In this document: positions 61,539-64,000 of the stretch, in pieces | Position numbering within the stretch: position 1 is the stretch's first letter | Layout of the letters: each line of letters opens with the position of its first letter | Assembly (NCBI RefSeq): GCF_946222305.1 | Contig: NZ_CAMIHZ010000005.1 | Coordinates: 1-64,000 of the forward strand | Direction: 5' to 3' | DNA: 64,000 nucleotides | Source: an uncultured Corynebacterium sp. | GTDB taxonomy: Bacteria; Actinomycetota; Actinomycetes; Mycobacteriales; Mycobacteriaceae | Notes under the pieces: model-generated | Told to the model about the DNA's origin: nothing | The model's database searches: none | Seen by the model: only the letters and a program-made list of their open reading frames with translations | Position numbers and translations under genes: made by a program

Positions 61539-62169
61539 GGGATGCAGGTGACGCATTTTGCTCGCGAGAATCCAGCAGATACTGCACTCCGGTAACTACC
61601 GTGACGATAACCGCCAGCCCCATGACGATGTGAGCCGCCCACGCGACTGCTCCCCCGATCGGGAGAATGTAGAGAGCGACCGCCAGAGTTTGAAGAACGG
61701 TCTTAAGCTTCCCTCCCTTGGAGGCTGGCACAACACGTCCGCGCCGCGCCAGGATCATACGCCACACCGTGATCCCCAATTCCCGCACCACGATGACGGC
61801 AGTGACCCACCACCAGAGTTCACCCAGAATATTGAGGCTCACGAGAGCCGAGATCATGAGTGCTTTGTCGGCGATAGGGTCGGCCAGTTTGCCGAAGTCA
61901 GTGATAACTTCGTATTTGCGGGCCAAGAATCCATCGAGCTGATCCGTAAACATCAGCAAAACGAAAACGATGAGCGCCCACCACCGGGTTGCCTTGTCAG
62001 GACTGCCGGCTTCGGCCCAGTTACCTGAGGTGAGGATCAACCACAGGAAAAGTGGGATCAAAACAATGCGAACCGTCGTGAGGACGTTGGGCAAACTCAG
62101 GCGGTGCACCACGCGCCCGAACGGCGATAAATTGGTGCGCTTCATCGATGTCGTAGACACACCCGTCAT
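61531..62169 (-). CDS. pgsA: CDP-diacylglycerol-glycerol-3-phosphate 3-phosphatidyltransferase
   Basis: A 212-residue CDP-alcohol phosphatidyltransferase with about six helices. The motif is complete: D76, D79-G80, A83-R84, G93, D97 and D101. It makes phosphatidylglycerophosphate, the precursor of PG and cardiolipin. Four bases lie between its start and the terC stop, so it may be co-transcribed with terC. PI synthase is less likely because of the clgR-cinA-pgsA-ftsK order. Confidence 0.9.
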   Translation of the reverse strand: MTGVSTTSMKRTNLSPFGRVVHRLSLPNVLTTVRIVLIPLFLWLILTSGNWAEAGSPDKATRWWALIVFVLLMFTDQLDGFLARKYEVITDFGKLADPIADKALMISALVSLNILGELWWWVTAVIVVRELGITVWRMILARRGRVVPASKGGKLKTVLQTLAVALYILPIGGAVAWAAHIVMGLAVIVTVVTGVQYLLDSREQNASPASHV

Positions 62170-62173
62170 CCTA

Positions 62174-63235
62174 CTAGGAGCTTACCGGGGTATCAGCAGA
62201 GCCATCGGCATCTGCCGAGTCGCGTTCTTCTGCATCTTCCTTGGCCGCAGCGCGCTTATTTCCGATGGTGAGACTCAAGACGGTGGTGAGGATCAGAACA
62301 CCGACGATAACGATGAGCGACATTTCTACGGAAACTTCGGGTACATGCACGTTTTCGCCACCGTTGATGAATGGCAGGTTGTTTTCGTGCAGCGCATGCA
62401 GCACCAGCTTTACGCCGATGAAAGCAAGGATGATTCCCAGACCGTACGACAGGTAGACAAGCTTGTCCAGCAAACCATCGAGCAGGAAGTACAACTGACG
62501 CAGCCCCATGAGCGCCAACGCGTTCGTCGTGAACACGATGTAAGGCTCGCTCGTGATGCCATAGATAGCCGGGATCGAGTCGAGTGCGAACAGCAGGTCA
62601 ATGAAACCGATGGCCAGCAGACCCACAAATAGAGGCGTGAGGATGAGCTTGCCCTTATCGCGGTAGGCCAACTTATCGCCGTTGTAATCCTTGGAGACCG
62701 GCACGACCTTGCGGATGGTGCGGACCACCCACATGTTTTGTGGGTCGGTTTCTTCCTTTTCAGTGATCTCGTCGATTACCAGCTTGATGGCCGTCCACAG
62801 CAGGAAGATACCGAAGATGTAGAAAACATCGGACCATGCCGAGATGACTGCCGCGCCGAGGGCAATGAAGATGCCGCGGAAGACCAGGGCCATCGCGATA
62901 CCCCACAACAGAACCTTCTGCTGATATTTGCGGGGGATCTTGAATGACGACATGATCAGCGCGAAGATGAACAAGTTATCAACGCTAAGCGCCTTTTCGG
63001 TGACATAGCCGGCGAAGAACTCCACACCGTGTTGGTGCGGGTTACCCGGCTCTCCCCAAGTCAGCCACAGAAAACCGCCGAAGAGGCAGGCTAGGCCGAT
63101 GTAGAACAGGGACCACAGGGCGGATTCCTTCATGCTGGGCTCGTGCGGGGTGCGCACGTGGGCGAAGAAATCGAAAATGAAGAATCCCGCGATCACGACG
63201 ATCGTGATGATCCACGTTAAAGCGTTAACTTCCAT
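62174..63235 (-). CDS. TerC-family membrane protein (Alx/MntP-type metal exporter)
   Basis: About 353 residues with about nine helices. TerC markers are EFFAGYVTEKALSVDNLFIFALIMSSFKIP, LLWGIAMALVFRGIFIALG, and LFALDSIPAIYGIT, with acidic residues in the membrane. Family members protect against excess Mn or tellurite. ATG 63235 is chosen; GGAGG lies about 10 bases upstream, in the 3' arm of a hairpin. The upstream RNA is a yybP-ykoY-type riboswitch, which strongly suggests Mn2+ export or Mn loading of secreted proteins. Confidence 0.9.
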   Translation of the reverse strand: MEVNALTWIITIVVIAGFFIFDFFAHVRTPHEPSMKESALWSLFYIGLACLFGGFLWLTWGEPGNPHQHGVEFFAGYVTEKALSVDNLFIFALIMSSFKIPRKYQQKVLLWGIAMALVFRGIFIALGAAVISAWSDVFYIFGIFLLWTAIKLVIDEITEKEETDPQNMWVVRTIRKVVPVSKDYNGDKLAYRDKGKLILTPLFVGLLAIGFIDLLFALDSIPAIYGITSEPYIVFTTNALALMGLRQLYFLLDGLLDKLVYLSYGLGIILAFIGVKLVLHALHENNLPFINGGENVHVPEVSVEMSLIVIVGVLILTTVLSLTIGNKRAAAKEDAEERDSADADGSADTPVSS

Positions 63236-63237
63236 GG

Positions 63238-63289
63238 AAAAATAAACCTCCGGCTTTCTTAAAAAGGACGTGGTGAATGAGCCGGAGGT
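63238..63289 (-). terminator. Expression-platform hairpin of the terC riboswitch
   Basis: On the minus strand ACCTCCGGCT (63289-63280) pairs perfectly with AGCCGGAGGT (63255-63246), followed by TTATTTTT. It can act as an intrinsic terminator, and its 3' arm contains the terC ribosome binding site GGAGG. Its 5' arm overlaps the GAGACCTCC end of the riboswitch. Confidence 0.75.
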
Positions 63290-63420
63290 CTCCCCCATCA
63301 GATGTCGAAGTCATGAGAACCTCGTGAACCTGACCGGCACGACCGGGAGGTTGTCATAAAACCTGCCGTGTTGACGATCGATGCCGTTGGTCACCGGATG
63401 GTGGTGGGGTACTCCCCTCC
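63287..63420 (-). ncRNA. yybP-ykoY (manganese) riboswitch
   Basis: Read on the minus strand, the conserved pieces occur in order: GGGGAGTA (63417-63410), CGTCAACA in the first loop region (around 63377-63370), and GGGGGAGACC (63296-63287). These match the L1/L3 Mn-binding core of yybP-ykoY RNAs such as those before E. coli mntP and alx. The distance and the downstream TerC gene fit. Mn2+ binding should free terC expression. Confidence 0.85.
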
Positions 63421-63455
63421 ATGGTTAGCCAGTGTACACATCAACTGAGGTGGGG

Positions 63456-64000
63456 CTAAAACGCTCCTTTGGTTGGGTCTGCCTGGACCACCCGTGGAAT
63501 CTCAGCTGTGTTGTCCGCGCTAGGGCCGCCAGCCGGTTGGCTCTTGGAGGCGTCGGTGGAAGAAGGTGTAGCCCCACCAGCAGTAGATTCACCGGCGACA
63601 TCGGGTTGATCCTCCCGCAGCTCCGCAGGTGCGTCCTCGGGATTCGCGCCCTTGATCATCCACAGCATCGTGTCCAATTCCTCGGGCTTGACCAGCACTT
63701 CACGGGCCTTGGAACCTTCGGAGGGGCCCACTACTCCCCGAGTTTCCATCAGGTCCATTAGGCGACCGGCCTTGGCGAAACCGATGCGCAGCTTGCGCTG
63801 CAGCATGGAGGTCGAACCGAACTGGCTGGTGACCACGAGCTCAACCGCTTGCAGCAGATCTTCGAGGTCGTTGCCGATATCCGGATCGATATCCTTCTTG
63901 GCTTCCGCGGCTTTATCTTCGGTCACGCCTTCGGTGTAATCCGGTTCGGCCTGGTCCTTGGCGGCATCCACCACCGCTTGAATTTCCTCGTCAGTGACGA
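63456..64000 (-). CDS. ftsK: DNA translocase FtsK, C-terminal part (continues past the window)
   Basis: The last about 180 residues of FtsK/SpoIIIE. The gamma winged-helix domain is seen in VVTSQFGSTSMLQRKLRIGFAKAGRLMDLMETRGVVGPSEGSKAREVLV, which reads DNA polarity signals near dif. A Ser/Pro/Asp-rich tail of about 60 residues follows. The reading frame is open to the window edge (VTDEEIQAVVDAAKD), so the ATPase and membrane domains lie beyond it. Confidence 0.93.
   Translation of the reverse strand, partial: VTDEEIQAVVDAAKDQAEPDYTEGVTEDKAAEAKKDIDPDIGNDLEDLLQAVELVVTSQFGSTSMLQRKLRIGFAKAGRLMDLMETRGVVGPSEGSKAREVLVKPEELDTMLWMIKGANPEDAPAELREDQPDVAGESTAGGATPSSTDASKSQPAGGPSADNTAEIPRVVQADPTKGAF

Noticed and set aside
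1..64000. CRISPR arrays, insertion sequences, prophage or attachment sites
   Set aside because: No regularly spaced repeats, transposase, integrase or phage gene was seen; the tRNA genes are intact and have no duplicated 3' end apart from the full tRNA-Gly copy.

Overview
The window is a chromosomal stretch of a mycolic-acid actinobacterium, almost certainly a Corynebacterium. Gene content and order match the conserved corynebacterial/mycobacterial core (aftC-msrB, hemY-hemE, DUF3000-rnd, dxs, dut, suhB-ppgK-sigA, dtd-sigB-dtxR, oxyR-hrpA-nrdR-divS-lexA-sugR, hflX-dapF-miaA-miaB, gluABCD-recX-recA, bioYMN, pspA-clgR-cinA-pgsA, ftsK). Several proteins align residue for residue with known corynebacterial ones: DtxR metal ligands M10/H79/C102/E105/H106 and OxyR Cys206/Cys215. 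There is no rRNA, CRISPR array, IS element, prophage or plasmid gene.

Layout: 1-416, a tRNA cluster (Gly, Cys, Val, Gly) closed by a terminator. 568-9218, arabinan synthesis, methionine sulfoxide repair, haem synthesis, RNase D and the isoprenoid enzyme DXS. 9420-15971, an RNA methyltransferase, actinobacterial DUF proteins, dUTPase, an inositol-monophosphatase and polyphosphate glucokinase. 16208-26165, the sigma factor/iron block (sigA, sigB, dtxR) with a helicase and a methyltransferase. 26171-38932, DUF4192, PAC2, a Ski2-like helicase, oxyR, a secreted neutral ceramidase and hrpA. 38951-42082, nrdR, the SOS pair divS/lexA and sugR. 42199-51740, uracil permease, hflX, dapF, miaA and miaB. 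51990-57557, glutamate uptake, recX and recA. 57621-64000, biotin ECF transporter, envelope-stress pair clgR/pspA, pgsA, a TerC exporter under a yybP-ykoY riboswitch, and the 3' end of ftsK.

Against the order I know from C. glutamicum and M. tuberculosis, the window has lost the PTS genes beside sugR, hemQ between msrB and hemY, and galE after dtxR, and has gained a Tat-exported neutral ceramidase between oxyR and hrpA. That combination suggests a host- or skin-associated, lipid-using species with reduced sugar uptake. This is inference and the species is not identified.

The least explained signals are a dispersed motif (a T-tract followed by GACGCC) that recurs in both orientations, forms a perfect hairpin before the DUF349 gene and sits on three gene ends, and the Mn-type riboswitch in front of terC whose expression platform also contains the ribosome binding site.
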